64,000 nucleotides of DNA from positions 685,702 through 749,701 of the forward strand of contig NZ_JAPCIA010000002.1 of the NCBI RefSeq assembly GCF_026107375.2, given 5' to 3'. Origin of the DNA: Sphingomonas sp. BT-65. GTDB lineage: Bacteria; Pseudomonadota; Alphaproteobacteria; Sphingomonadales; Sphingomonadaceae. The position numbers were made by a program, and so were the translations under genes. Position 1 is the stretch's first letter, and each line of letters opens with the position of its first letter. This document shows, in pieces, positions 1 through 8,211 of the stretch. Below the pieces are notes generated by a model. That model saw only the letters and a list, made by a program, of their open reading frames with translations, had not been told where the DNA came from and made no database searches.

Positions 1-173
1 GTCTGCCGGGCAATTTTGAGCGTGATGTCTTCGCCCGAAAGTGTCGGCAGCGGCCGGACGATACCGGGCGAGACCGTCTGCGCCCAGGCGGGAAGCCAGC
101 CGGCGGCGGCGAGCCCGCCAGCGGTGAGCGTGGCGCCGCGCAGCAGCTGACGGCGGTTGATCGCATTTGTCAT
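1..173 (-). CDS. copA: Copper resistance multicopper oxidase CopA, N-terminal part (cut by window edge)
   Basis: Only the first 57 or so codons are in the window. The protein starts MTNAINRRQLLRG, a twin-arginine (RRQLL) Tat signal followed by a hydrophobic stretch and a cleavage region ending LPAWA. The mature start, with LSGEDITLKIA, is the usual beginning of the CopA/PcoA cupredoxin chain, a periplasmic Cu(I) oxidase. A MerR-type copper operator lies about 95 bases upstream, which suggests copper induction together with the ATPase at 3.2-5.6 kb. Identification rests on the N-terminus only. The copper-binding motifs are outside the window. Confidence 0.85.
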   Translation of the reverse strand, partial: MTNAINRRQLLRGATLTAGGLAAAGWLPAWAQTVSPGIVRPLPTLSGEDITLKIARQ

Positions 174-263
174 TCTTGTCCCCGTAACGGGCCTGAGCCT
201 TTGATTGCCGATACGCACGCGCGCGGCGGCGCCCTCATGCCTGCTCCTGATTTTGCCACGGCT

Positions 264-294
264 CAGTTAGGGTTTGACACCATGTCAGGGTCAA
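264..294 (-). promoter_or_regulatory. MerR/CueR-type promoter-operator upstream of copA oxidase
   Basis: On the minus strand a TTGACC -35 box (294-289) is followed by the near-palindrome CTGACA-TGG-TGTCAA and a TAACTG -10-like box 19 bases downstream. A 19-base spacer carrying the dyad is the hallmark of MerR-family activated promoters. It is almost the same sequence as the site at 3193-3223, so one regulator, probably the MerR protein at 5617-6006, should act on both. Confidence 0.75.
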
Positions 295-301
295 GAGGCG
301 T

Positions 302-871
302 TCAAGGATGCTTCAATTGCGCAGTGAGCTTTGCCCGCGCGCGCCGCACCCGGGTCTCGACCGCCTTCTCGGTAATGCCGAGGATCGCGGCGGTCTCGGC
401 CTGGCTCAGGTCCTGCACCGTGCGCAGCACCAGCGGCTCGCGCAGCGGCTCGGGGAGCTCCGCGATCGCACGGGCGACGCGCTGCATCTCGGCGCGGTCC
501 GCCACCTCGACGTCGGGAAGCGCCTTGTCCTCCGGTATCTCCGCGCTGCTCGCATCGAGCGGCAGCGCGAAGGCGAACAGGCGCCGAACCGCGCGCCGCC
601 GCCGCCAGTCCCGGCATTTGTTGAGCGCGATGGTTGCCAGCCAGCGCCGCATCGGGCGCAGGCCATCGTAGCGCCGAAGCGCACGATGTGCCGCGACGAA
701 CGTCTCCTGGAGCAGGTCGAGCGCTTCCTCGGGGTCGGCGATGTTGCCGGCGATGATGCGATAGAGCGCGTCGCGGTGGCGACGCATGATCTCGGCATAG
801 GCGGCGTCCCGCCCGCCGACACTCAGGGCTGCGAGCTCGCTATCGCTCAGCGCGGACAGGTCAAGGCTCAC
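302..871 (-). CDS. ECF RNA polymerase sigma factor, CnrH-like
   Basis: A 189-residue extracytoplasmic-function sigma factor with region 2 in the first half (EALDLLQETFVAAHRALRR) and region 4 near the C-terminus, with the helix-turn-helix LSQAETAAILGITEKAVETR. The GTG start at 871 overlaps the stop of the upstream sensor gene (GTGA), so the two are translationally coupled. The order anti-sigma, periplasmic metal sensor, sigma matches cnrYXH of Cupriavidus. It lies among copper genes. Its target promoters were not identified here. Confident as an ECF sigma; the CnrH-like role is inferred from its neighbours. Confidence 0.88.
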   Translation of the reverse strand: MSLDLSALSDSELAALSVGGRDAAYAEIMRRHRDALYRIIAGNIADPEEALDLLQETFVAAHRALRRYDGLRPMRRWLATIALNKCRDWRRRRAVRRLFAFALPLDASSAEIPEDKALPDVEVADRAEMQRVARAIAELPEPLREPLVLRTVQDLSQAETAAILGITEKAVETRVRRARAKLTAQLKHP

Positions 872-1305
872 CGCGCGTCGGCGGTCAGCGCCTTCACCAC
901 TGCCCGATCGAACTTGTCCGCCTGGTCGGGGCGCAGGATCTGCCGCATCGCGAAGATATGCGCGAGCGTCGCCTTCTGAAGCTCGCCCATGGCGACGTGC
1001 GACGCGTCGACGGCGGCTGTAACCCGAGGACCATTGCCGTGCTCGGCCTGGATCGCGTCGGCGAGCCGCGCATTGGTAGCGCGCAGCTCGAGCTCGAGCG
1101 CGCGGCGGCGCACCGCGAACTGCTGCTCGATCGCCTCGAGCCGCGCCTCCTGACCGGCATCGAGCTTGAGCTGATGGTGCAGGACTTCGTGCAGCTCGGA
1201 CGATTGCGGCCGCGCCGGGATCAGCGCGCGGCCGGCAAGGACGCCCGCGATGCCCGCGAGGAATACGATGATGGCAATGCCGACCGTCCAGCGCCAGGGC
1301 TTCAT
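868..1305 (-). CDS. Periplasmic metal sensor, CnrX-like
   Basis: A 145-residue protein with one N-terminal membrane anchor (residues 8-28) and a helical periplasmic domain of the heavy-metal sensor/resistance family (CnrX, ZraP, CpxP-like). The five CnrX metal ligands known from Cupriavidus (H42, H46, E63, H119, M123) are matched at identical spacing by H39, H43, E60, H116 and M120. This argues for real metal sensing and a hexadentate-type site. The start ATG shares one base with the stop of the anti-sigma gene, and the stop overlaps the sigma start. The metal is not proven; neighbouring genes point to copper, while CnrX itself responds to nickel and cobalt. Confidence 0.85.
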   Translation of the reverse strand: MKPWRWTVGIAIIVFLAGIAGVLAGRALIPARPQSSELHEVLHHQLKLDAGQEARLEAIEQQFAVRRRALELELRATNARLADAIQAEHGNGPRVTAAVDASHVAMGELQKATLAHIFAMRQILRPDQADKFDRAVVKALTADAR

Positions 1306-1580
1306 CAGTCTGCCGCCAGCAGCGTCGAGGGGGCAAGCGGGCTCGATGGTCCGAAGGGGGACAGCGTGTTCGGCGAAGCCGCTGCCGTGACCGGGCTGCC
1401 GGCAGCGAAGCCAAGGCCGAGGGCGGCAATCACCGCGACCGCGCCGACCCGCAGCCGCTGCGTCGCGAACGCCGCTTCCTCGCGCACTCGCGCGAACACC
1501 TTGTCCTCGATCTCCGCCAGGCCGGGGGGCACCGGCGCAGCCGAGAGCCTGCCAAGCGCCTCGTCCAGATCCATGTTCAT
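1305..1580 (-). CDS. Small membrane anti-sigma factor, CnrY-like
   Basis: A 91-residue protein with a hydrophilic N-terminal half (LDEALGRLSAAPVPPGLAEI) followed by a single hydrophobic segment (about residues 43-60) and a short periplasmic tail. Size, topology and position (first gene of a sensor/sigma operon, one-base TGATG overlap with the next gene) match CnrY, which holds the sigma factor at the inner membrane until the sensor binds metal. Sequence alone would not identify it; the call relies on the operon and topology. Confidence 0.7.
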   Translation of the reverse strand: MNMDLDEALGRLSAAPVPPGLAEIEDKVFARVREEAAFATQRLRVGAVAVIAALGLGFAAGSPVTAAASPNTLSPFGPSSPLAPSTLLAAD

Positions 1581-1754
1581 GTCATCGCTCCGCTCGCCCC
1601 TTTTCTGCCTTTACGCAGACGGGCGGGCAATCCCTCGCGCAGATTGGTTTCAGGGCGCATCGAATCGCTTGAGCACAGGTTGATGAGGGTTGCGCGTCGG
1701 CGATGCGTATTCTCCAACACCGGCATGCCGCCGGCGTCCTGGAGTGATTCTCGA

Positions 1755-2126
1755 ATGCGCATTGCCCCTCTTCTCGCGATCGCGGCGCTCGTCGCGCCGC
1801 TGCCCGCCTTCGCCCATCCCAAGCTGCTCTCCGCGACCCCGGCGCCCAATGCCACGACCGCGCCGACCGCGCGCCTTCAGCTCGTCTTCTCGGAAAAGCT
1901 GGTCGCGCAGTTCTCCGGCGCCGATGTCGTGATGACCGACATGCCCGGCATGAAGATGCACGGGCCGATGAAGATGCCGGTCAAGGCGAGCCTTGCCGGG
2001 GATGGCAAGACGCTGGTGCTGACGCTGGCCAGGCCCCTCCCCAAGGGCAGCTACCGCGTCGACTGGCGCGTCGTGTCCGCCGACACCCACCGCATACAGG
2101 GCAACTACAGCTTCAAAGTCCAGTAA
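1755..2126 (+). CDS. copC: Periplasmic copper-binding protein CopC
   Basis: A 123-residue protein. A signal peptide of about 20 residues ends PLPAFA, leaving a mature chain that begins with histidine (HPKLLSATP), the first Cu(II) ligand of CopC proteins. The C-terminal SADTHRIQGNYSF supplies the Asp-x-His pair of the same site. A Met-rich stretch (MTDMPGMKMHGPMKMP) lies mid-chain. It is a small beta-barrel copper carrier working with CopD, whose gene begins 2 bases after the stop. The start is the ATG directly before the signal peptide. It is divergent from the anti-sigma/sensor/sigma operon. Confidence 0.93.
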   Translation: MRIAPLLAIAALVAPLPAFAHPKLLSATPAPNATTAPTARLQLVFSEKLVAQFSGADVVMTDMPGMKMHGPMKMPVKASLAGDGKTLVLTLARPLPKGSYRVDWRVVSADTHRIQGNYSFKVQ

Positions 2127-2128
2127 GC

Positions 2129-3055
2129 ATGGACGCAGTCGCGGTCGCCCTCCGGTTCGGGCTCTATCTCGACCTGACCGCGCTGTTCGGGATCGCCGCG
2201 TTCGGCCTTTACGGCCTGCGCGGCGACGAGCGCCGGTCGGGCGCCGCGATTGCGTTCCGTCCGCTGCTCGGCGGCACGGCGCTGCTCGGCCTGCTGCTCT
2301 CGGCGGCAGGACTGGCCGTGCTCGCCGCCGCGATGGCCGGCGTGCCGCTGACGGCGGTCGATTCCGCCTCGATCGCAATGATCGTCGAGGAGACCGCGGT
2401 CGGCACCGCCTGGATCGTGCGCATGGCGGCGCTCGCCCTCGTGCTGGCCTCGGTCCTGGTCTGCGGCAGGCGGCCGGTGCTCATGCTGTCGAGCGCCGGG
2501 CTGGGCGGAGCGATCGCGCTGGCCAGCCTGGCATGGGGCGGCCATGCCGCGATGCGCGAGGGCGCGACCGGCGCCGTTCATCTCGGCGCCGACATTCTTC
2601 ACCTGCTCGCGGCGGGAATCTGGATCGGCGCGCTGGCCGCGCTCCTCCTGCTCCTTTTCCGCCGGAGCGACCGGATGACCGCGGACCATCTCAGGCTGTC
2701 GCATCGGGCGCTGGACGGTTTCGCGACGATCGGGACGATCGTCGTCGCCACGCTGGTCGTCACGGGCACGGTGAACCTGCTGCTGGTCGTGGGCTTGGGA
2801 CAGCTCGCCGGACTGCTCGGCTCGCTCTACGGCCAGCTTCTGCTTCTCAAGCTCCTGGCGTTCGCCGTGATGCTCGGCCTCGCCGCGTCGCATCGATTCC
2901 GGCTCGTGCCGGCGTTCGAGCGGGCGCTCGCGGCCGACGACCACCCGGCGGCGCTCGGCGTGCTGCGCAAAAGCCTGATCGTCGAGACGCTCTGCGCGGT
3001 CCTGATCCTCGCGCTGGTGGCGTGGTTCGGCATGCTCGAGCCGGTGCCGGCCTAG
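2129..3055 (+). CDS. copD: Copper homeostasis membrane protein CopD
   Basis: A 308-residue inner membrane protein with about eight hydrophobic helices, for example ALFGIAAFGLYGL, HLGADILHLLAAGIWIGALA and the C-terminal LCAVLILALVAWFGML. The helix carrying HLLAAGIWIGAL and the paired histidines fit the CopD/PcoD family (YcnJ C-terminal half), thought to move copper across the inner membrane with CopC. It is co-transcribed with copC (2-base gap). Confidence 0.92.
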   Translation: MDAVAVALRFGLYLDLTALFGIAAFGLYGLRGDERRSGAAIAFRPLLGGTALLGLLLSAAGLAVLAAAMAGVPLTAVDSASIAMIVEETAVGTAWIVRMAALALVLASVLVCGRRPVLMLSSAGLGGAIALASLAWGGHAAMREGATGAVHLGADILHLLAAGIWIGALAALLLLLFRRSDRMTADHLRLSHRALDGFATIGTIVVATLVVTGTVNLLLVVGLGQLAGLLGSLYGQLLLLKLLAFAVMLGLAASHRFRLVPAFERALAADDHPAALGVLRKSLIVETLCAVLILALVAWFGMLEPVPA

Positions 3056-3192
3056 CGCCGGATCGCCCGATCAACGGGCCGGGCGGACGAGGGCAACCGG
3101 GTTGCCCTGCGTAGAACAGTAACAGACCCGGCATGCGCATGACCGATTGCACAAGGGAGCGGATGGCCCTCGTGCCGTCCGGATTTTCCCGC

Positions 3193-3223
3193 TTGACCCT
3201 GACATCGTGTCAGACCTTATCTG
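3193..3223 (+). promoter_or_regulatory. MerR/CueR-type promoter-operator upstream of the copper ATPase
   Basis: A TTGACC -35 box at 3193, a perfect dyad CTGACA-TCG-TGTCAG inside the spacer, and a TATCTG -10-like box after 19 bases. A Shine-Dalgarno GGAGGA follows at 3234, before the ATPase start at 3248. The overlong spacer and dyad are typical of MerR activators. The site nearly duplicates that at 264-294. Confidence 0.8.
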
Positions 3224-3247
3224 ATACTGCGTTGGAGGAATCGACGC

Positions 3248-5620
3248 ATGAATCACGACCACCACGCGCACAGTCACGGCCACGGCAAGGGCTGCTGCTC
3301 GACTGACGGCGAACCGGCGGCCGACGCCGCAGAACAGGTCAAGGATCCGGTCTGCGGGATGACCGTCGATCCGGCGAAGACGCAGCATCATGCCTGGCAT
3401 GATGGCGAGGAGTTCCATTTCTGCAGCGCCGGTTGCCGGACCAAGTTCCTGGCCGATCCCGAGCGCTATCTGAGCGATGCACCGCGTCCCGAGCCCGAGG
3501 GGACGCCGGGCGCGATGTGGACCTGCCCGATGCATCCGCAGATCCGGCGGGAGGGCCCCGGCACCTGCCCGATCTGCGGCATGGCGCTCGAGCCCGAGGA
3601 GCCGACGCTCGACGACAAGCCCAACCCCGAGCTGGTCGACTTCACGCGCCGGCTGTGGGTCTCGGCCATTCTCACCGTACCGCTGCTCGCCGTGTCGATG
3701 GGCGCGGAAATGCTCGGGCTCCAGCTCGTGAGCCCCGCGGCGTCGCCTTGGGTCCAACTCGCGCTCACCGCGCCGATCGTGCTGTGGGGCGGCCTGCCCT
3801 TCTTCGAGCGCGGCTGGGCGTCGCTCAAGTCGCGCCACTACAACATGTTCACCCTGATCGCGATCGGCGTCGGGGCGGCGTTCCTCTACAGCCTGGTCGC
3901 GACGGTCGCACCCCAGCTCTTCCCGCCGAGCTTCCGCCAGCATGGCATGATGGTGCCGGTCTATTACGAGGCTGCCGGGGTGGTGGTGACGCTGGTCCTG
4001 CTGGGGCAGGTGCTCGAGCTCAGGGCCCGCGCGGCCACCGGACGCGCGATCCGCGCGCTCCTGGACCTGGCGCCCAAGCTCGCGCGCCGGATCGGCGCGG
4101 ACGGCAGCGAGTCCGAAGTGACCCTGGCCGATATCGTGGCCGGCGACCGGCTGCGCGTGCGCCCCGGCGAAGCGGTGCCGGTCGACGGGGTCGTGCTCGA
4201 AGGCCGCTCGTCGGTCGACGAGTCGATGCTGACCGGCGAGCCCGCCCCCGTGCTCAAGGAAGCGGGCGCGCAGGTTACCGGCGGCACGGTCAACGGCACC
4301 GGCAGCCTGGTGATGGAAGCGCGCGCGGTGGGTTCGGACACGGTGCTCGCGCGCATCGTCAAGATGGTCGCCGAAGCGCAGCGCAGCCGCGCCCCGATCC
4401 AGACCGTCGCCGACCGCATCTCGGGCTGGTTCGTGCCGCTGGTCGTGCTGATCGCGGTTCTGGCCTTTATCGTCTGGAATCTGGTCGGCCCGGAGCCTGC
4501 CTTCGGCCATGCGCTGCTCAACGCGATCGCCGTGCTGATCATCGCCTGTCCCTGTGCGCTCGGCCTCGCGACTCCGATGTCGGTGATGGTCGGCACCGGG
4601 CGCGGCGCGCATGCCGGCGTGCTGATCAAGAACGCCGAAGCGCTCCAGGCGCTCGAGAAGGTCGACACGCTGGTGATCGACAAGACCGGCACGCTCACGG
4701 AGGGCCGGCCGAAGCTGGTCGCGATCGAGCCCGCAGAGGGGTTGGACGAGGACGCGCTGCTGGCCGCCGCCGCGGCGGTCGAGAGCCGGTCGGAGCATCC
4801 GCTCGCCCATGCCATCGTCGCGGCGGCCGAGGAGCGCGGGCTCAAGCTCGATAGCGTCGACGCGTTCGACTCCCAGACCGGCCTCGGTATCAGCGGGCGC
4901 GTCGGCGCGCGAACGGTCGTGGTTGGCAATGCCGCGCAGATGCGCCGGGTGGGCGCCGATCCCGCGCCGCTCGAGGCAGCTGCCGAACGGCATCGCAGCA
5001 GCGGGGCTGGCGTGATGCTGGTCGCGATCGACGGCAAGGTCGCGGGACTCCTCGCCGTCGCCGATCCGATCAAGACATCGGCGCGCGAGGCGATCGCGGC
5101 GCTCCACGCCGAGGGCCTGCGCATCGTCATGCTGACCGGCGACAGCCGCGGCACCGCCGAGGCCATCGCCCGCACCATCGGCGGCATCGACGAAGTGCAC
5201 GCCGATCTTCGCCCCGAGGACAAGGCACGGATCGTCGGCGAGCTCAAGGCGAAGGGTGCCCGCGTCGCGATGGCGGGCGACGGCATCAACGACGCCCCCG
5301 CGCTCGCCGCTGCCGATGTCGGCGTGGCGATGGGGACCGGCACCGACGTCGCGATCGAAAGCGCCGGCATGACGCTGACCAAGGGCGATCTCTCGGCGAT
5401 GGTGCGCGCGCGCCGGCTCGCCCGTGCCACGATGGCGAACATCCGCCAGAACCTGTTCTTCTCGTTCCTGTTCAACGGCATCGGCGTGCCCGTCGCGGCG
5501 GGCGTGCTCTATCCGGTCGCGGGCATCCTCATGTCGCCGATGTTCGCCGGCGCGGCGATGGCGCTGTCGAGCTTCACCGTCGTGCTCAATGCGCTGCGGT
5601 TGAACGCGGTGAAGCTGTGA
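3248..5620 (+). CDS. Copper-exporting P1B-type ATPase with YHS and metal-binding N-terminal domains
   Basis: A 790-residue Cu(+) efflux pump of the inner membrane. The N-terminus is His-rich ([16 protein letters not shown]), followed by a YHS domain (about 32-75, DPVCGMTVD...CSAGC) and a short heavy-metal-binding domain (about 92-122, TCPMHP...CPICGMAL). Then come eight membrane segments with the CPC ion motif at residues 434-436, the actuator TGEP, the phosphorylated D478 in DKTGTLTEG, the SEHP loop and the GDGINDAP hinge. This CopA/SilP layout lacks the usual CxxC HMA domains. It is preceded by a MerR-type operator and overlaps the regulator gene that follows by four bases. Confidence 0.96.
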   Translation: MNHDHHAHSHGHGKGCCSTDGEPAADAAEQVKDPVCGMTVDPAKTQHHAWHDGEEFHFCSAGCRTKFLADPERYLSDAPRPEPEGTPGAMWTCPMHPQIRREGPGTCPICGMALEPEEPTLDDKPNPELVDFTRRLWVSAILTVPLLAVSMGAEMLGLQLVSPAASPWVQLALTAPIVLWGGLPFFERGWASLKSRHYNMFTLIAIGVGAAFLYSLVATVAPQLFPPSFRQHGMMVPVYYEAAGVVVTLVLLGQVLELRARAATGRAIRALLDLAPKLARRIGADGSESEVTLADIVAGDRLRVRPGEAVPVDGVVLEGRSSVDESMLTGEPAPVLKEAGAQVTGGTVNGTGSLVMEARAVGSDTVLARIVKMVAEAQRSRAPIQTVADRISGWFVPLVVLIAVLAFIVWNLVGPEPAFGHALLNAIAVLIIACPCALGLATPMSVMVGTGRGAHAGVLIKNAEALQALEKVDTLVIDKTGTLTEGRPKLVAIEPAEGLDEDALLAAAAAVESRSEHPLAHAIVAAAEERGLKLDSVDAFDSQTGLGISGRVGARTVVVGNAAQMRRVGADPAPLEAAAERHRSSGAGVMLVAIDGKVAGLLAVADPIKTSAREAIAALHAEGLRIVMLTGDSRGTAEAIARTIGGIDEVHADLRPEDKARIVGELKAKGARVAMAGDGINDAPALAAADVGVAMGTGTDVAIESAGMTLTKGDLSAMVRARRLARATMANIRQNLFFSFLFNGIGVPVAAGVLYPVAGILMSPMFAGAAMALSSFTVVLNALRLNAVKL

Positions 5621-6006
5621 ACATCGGCCAGGCCTCGAACGCGAGCGGCGTCTCGCAGCGGATGATCCGGCATTACGAGAAGATCGGGCTGATCCCGTCG
5701 CCGCCGCGTCGGGACAGCGGCTATCGCGACTATTCGGAGGCCGATGTCCACCGCCTGCGGTTCATCGCCAATGCGCGCGACCTCGGCTTTCCGGTCGCGG
5801 AGATCGAGACGCTGCTCGCGCTCTGGTCGGATCGCAGCCGGTCGAGCAGCGAGGTCAAGGATCTGGCCGAGGCGCGAGCCGCCGAGCTCGGCCGCAAGGC
5901 CAAGGCGCTCGAGGCGATGCAGGCGACGCTGCTCGATCTCGCGCGCCGCTGCCATGGCGATGCCCGGCCCGACTGCCCGATATTGGACGAGCTCGAGAGC
6001 GGCTGA
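5617..6006 (+). CDS. cueR: MerR-family copper-responsive regulator CueR
   Basis: A 129-residue MerR regulator. The N-terminal winged helix ([20 protein letters not shown]) is followed by a long dimerisation helix and a C-terminal metal loop with C112 and C120 (C-x7-C, HGDARPD between). This is the CueR Cu(I)-binding pair with the same spacing as in E. coli. The GTG start overlaps the ATPase stop (GTGA), so it is translated with its target. It likely activates the two operators at 264-294 and 3193-3223. Confidence 0.93.
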   Translation: MNIGQASNASGVSQRMIRHYEKIGLIPSPPRRDSGYRDYSEADVHRLRFIANARDLGFPVAEIETLLALWSDRSRSSSEVKDLAEARAAELGRKAKALEAMQATLLDLARRCHGDARPDCPILDELESG

Positions 6007-6032
6007 CGCGGCGCCTCGCGTCTGTCCACGGG

Positions 6033-7241
6033 CTAGTCGTTCTGCCCGTCGGATGCGGAGGCACTGCCGGACGGACGTCTTCTCGCTGACGGTGGCACGA
6101 GCATGCGACGCAGCGTTCTGCGGAGCGTGCCGGTCCGCGCTTCGGTCAATCGGCTGAAGAGCCAGGCGGCGGCGAGCGAGCCGGCGAGCGTCAAACCGAC
6201 AAGCCCGATCGCCGCCGGAGTGGGCGCGAGGCGCTGCGCGCCGAGGAAAAGCCCGGTGGCAAAGGCCATCAGCGGAAAGTGTGTCGCGTAGAGCGAAAAG
6301 CTCGCCGCCGCGCCATAGGCGGCAAGCCTTCGCAGGCCCGGCACGGGGCGCGGATTGGTGAGCAGCAGCGTCAGCAGGAAGAAGGCGAAGGCAAGCGCGA
6401 GCAATGGGTCCTCGATGCTGAAATCGCCCGTGCGTCCCCAGAACAGGACGCCGGCGAACAGCGCGCCCGCAGCGAGGACGGGCCCGAGGCCGCGCAGCAA
6501 CGGCAGGTGCGCGCGCGACCGGAGCCGCGCTTCGAGGAAATAGAGCAGCGCCCCACAGAGCCAGGAGAGGAAGCCGAGCGCCAGATACGGCGTCAGGAAC
6601 GCGAACAGCAGCGCCAGGAGGCCCAGGGAAGGCCGGCGCAGGCGCCAGCTCAGCAGCAGCGCCGGAAACCAGACATAGTACCAGAACTCGAACGCGAGGC
6701 TCCAGAGCGGGCCGTTCGAACCGTAAGGCCTGACGAGGATATCCTGGAGGAAGAGCAGATTGCCGGCGAGCACCTCGGGCTGAAGATTGGCGGCGACGTC
6801 GGTCCGCAGGACGAAGGTATCGGTCGCGCCGAGGTGCGTCGGGGAGTTCAACGCGTACAGCGCTATCGAATCGAGCAGGCCGCTGAGCGCGAGCGCCGGC
6901 ACCAGAACGATCATCAGCCGGCTCAACCGGTCGATCAGATACAGACGCCAGTCCCATCCGGCGCGGACGCGGCCAACGACGCTCTTGGTGATCCAGTAAC
7001 CGCTCAGCACGAAGAACAGGATCACGCTCGCATGGGCGAATCCCGCCGCGAAATAGAGCGCGTCGACCGCCACGCTTCGGCTCGGCTGGTAATCGCGGAT
7101 CAGGAGCGCCCATGCGTGGCCGAACGCCACCGCGGTGGCGAGCACGCATCGAAACGCGTCCATATAGGCGTAGGCATGGGCAGGCGCGTCGTCCGTCCTC
7201 GATACGGCGCTGCTGTCGGCCTCCCTTCCGGACGATCTCAT
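6033..7241 (-). CDS. Acyltransferase 3 family membrane protein (OafA/YrhL-like)
   Basis: About 402 residues with ten or eleven hydrophobic segments and the family signature near the start: YMDAFRCVLATAVAFGHAW (catalytic His after the first helix) followed by an arginine-containing loop and FFVLSGYWI. Such proteins O-acylate surface polysaccharides or other exported glycans; the substrate cannot be read from sequence. The start at the ATG at 7241 is chosen; a GTG at 7265 and a later ATG (MDAFR) are alternatives. It converges with cueR and has no partner genes. Confidence 0.88.
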   Translation of the reverse strand: MRSSGREADSSAVSRTDDAPAHAYAYMDAFRCVLATAVAFGHAWALLIRDYQPSRSVAVDALYFAAGFAHASVILFFVLSGYWITKSVVGRVRAGWDWRLYLIDRLSRLMIVLVPALALSGLLDSIALYALNSPTHLGATDTFVLRTDVAANLQPEVLAGNLLFLQDILVRPYGSNGPLWSLAFEFWYYVWFPALLLSWRLRRPSLGLLALLFAFLTPYLALGFLSWLCGALLYFLEARLRSRAHLPLLRGLGPVLAAGALFAGVLFWGRTGDFSIEDPLLALAFAFFLLTLLLTNPRPVPGLRRLAAYGAAASFSLYATHFPLMAFATGLFLGAQRLAPTPAAIGLVGLTLAGSLAAAWLFSRLTEARTGTLRRTLRRMLVPPSARRRPSGSASASDGQND

Positions 7242-7617
7242 TTCGGCCCGCCGGGGCGTGAGCACCGGTCGCTGGGCGATCGGGCTGGCGATCGCGCGAT
7301 ATCGCCGGACGCGTCCCGCGATTCAGCCGAATATTCCTGCCCCCCGCACTCCATGCCGCTAATACGCGAGCGGCAGCGTTTGCCCTCAGCCCGACTTCGG
7401 TCGCCGCAAGGAACTGCGCATCGCCGACGCCCGCTCGATCGGGAATCGGCGGGGCAGGGTTGACCGCGTTCGGGAAAAGATGGCGGTTCGGCGATGCGCA
7501 GCCGGCGCTGGCCGTCTGGCTAGCGCCCCGGTACCCGGGCACAGACAGGCGCGACATTGAACTCCCGGTGCGCAGGCCGTATATGGATGTCGGAAACGTC
7601 GTATTTTGGTTGAGAAT
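7242..7617. other. Intergenic region without recognisable gene
   Basis: About 375 bases between the acyltransferase start and the AbiEi-like gene. It is GC-rich, and short open frames on both strands show no recognisable product. It should hold the divergent promoters, but no clear -35/-10 pair stands out. Confidence 0.4.
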
Positions 7618-8211
7618 ATGGGCACGCTCGCCACCCGCATCATGGATCGCTTCGCCTCTGGCGGCACCCTCGCACGCGCCGATCTTGCGGCGGACGCCGA
7701 TTATGATTCGGTGGGCCGTGTGCTCGGTCAGCTGGTCAGGGACAGGAAGCTCGTGCGCGTCGGCCGCGGCCGCTATCGCAAGGCGGGTGCGAAAACCGCC
7801 CAGCCGACGAACACGATCGCGGATGCGATCGAAAAGAAGATTCGCCGCTCGAAGCGCAACGTGTTCCTGCGCAGCGATTTCGCCTCGCTCGGCAGCTATG
7901 ATGCGGTCGGCCGCGCGCTCAGGCGGGCGACCCGCGACGGCAGGCTCGTCCAGATCGGCTACGGGCTTTACGCCAAGGCCGAGCGCTCGCCCTTCACCGG
8001 CAAGCCTGCGCCGATCGTAGGCATCAAGCGTCTCGCGACGGAAGCGCTCGGGCGCCTCGGCAAGACGGTGGCGCCCTCGTCGCTCGACGAGGCCTATAAT
8101 CGCGGTCGCTCGACCCAGGTCCCGACCGGCCGCGTGATCGCGGTCAAGGACCGGGTCAGCCGCCGTATCGGATATGACGGCAACTATGTCCTTCTCCAAC
8201 GCGCCGGCTGA
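7618..8211 (+). CDS. AbiEi/DUF6088-type antitoxin with two tandem winged helices
   Basis: A 197-residue protein with two similar helix-turn-helix units. The first (about 3-58) has RADLAADADYDSVGRVLGQL and GRGRYRKAG. The second (about 70-125) has RSDFASLGSYDAVGRALRRA and GYGLYAKAE. A C-terminal domain (KPAPIVGIKRLATEALGRLG...) is typical of DUF6088, antitoxins of type IV AbiE systems that repress their own operon. The remnant of an AbiEii nucleotidyltransferase begins inside its 3' end, as expected for an AbiE operon. The extra N-terminal half-repeat is unusual. The ATG at 7618 is chosen over a TTG at 7606. Confidence 0.75.
   Translation: MGTLATRIMDRFASGGTLARADLAADADYDSVGRVLGQLVRDRKLVRVGRGRYRKAGAKTAQPTNTIADAIEKKIRRSKRNVFLRSDFASLGSYDAVGRALRRATRDGRLVQIGYGLYAKAERSPFTGKPAPIVGIKRLATEALGRLGKTVAPSSLDEAYNRGRSTQVPTGRVIAVKDRVSRRIGYDGNYVLLQRAG

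Noticed and set aside
1618..1651. ECF-type promoter (GAAACC ... CGTC) before the CnrY-like gene
   Set aside because: The two boxes are 24 bases apart, too far for an ECF promoter (about 16-17). No better pair was found.
5509..8199. Minus-strand frame of nearly 900 codons spanning cueR to the AbiEi-like gene
   Set aside because: It overlaps three real genes on either strand and shows no domain; it is a composition artefact.
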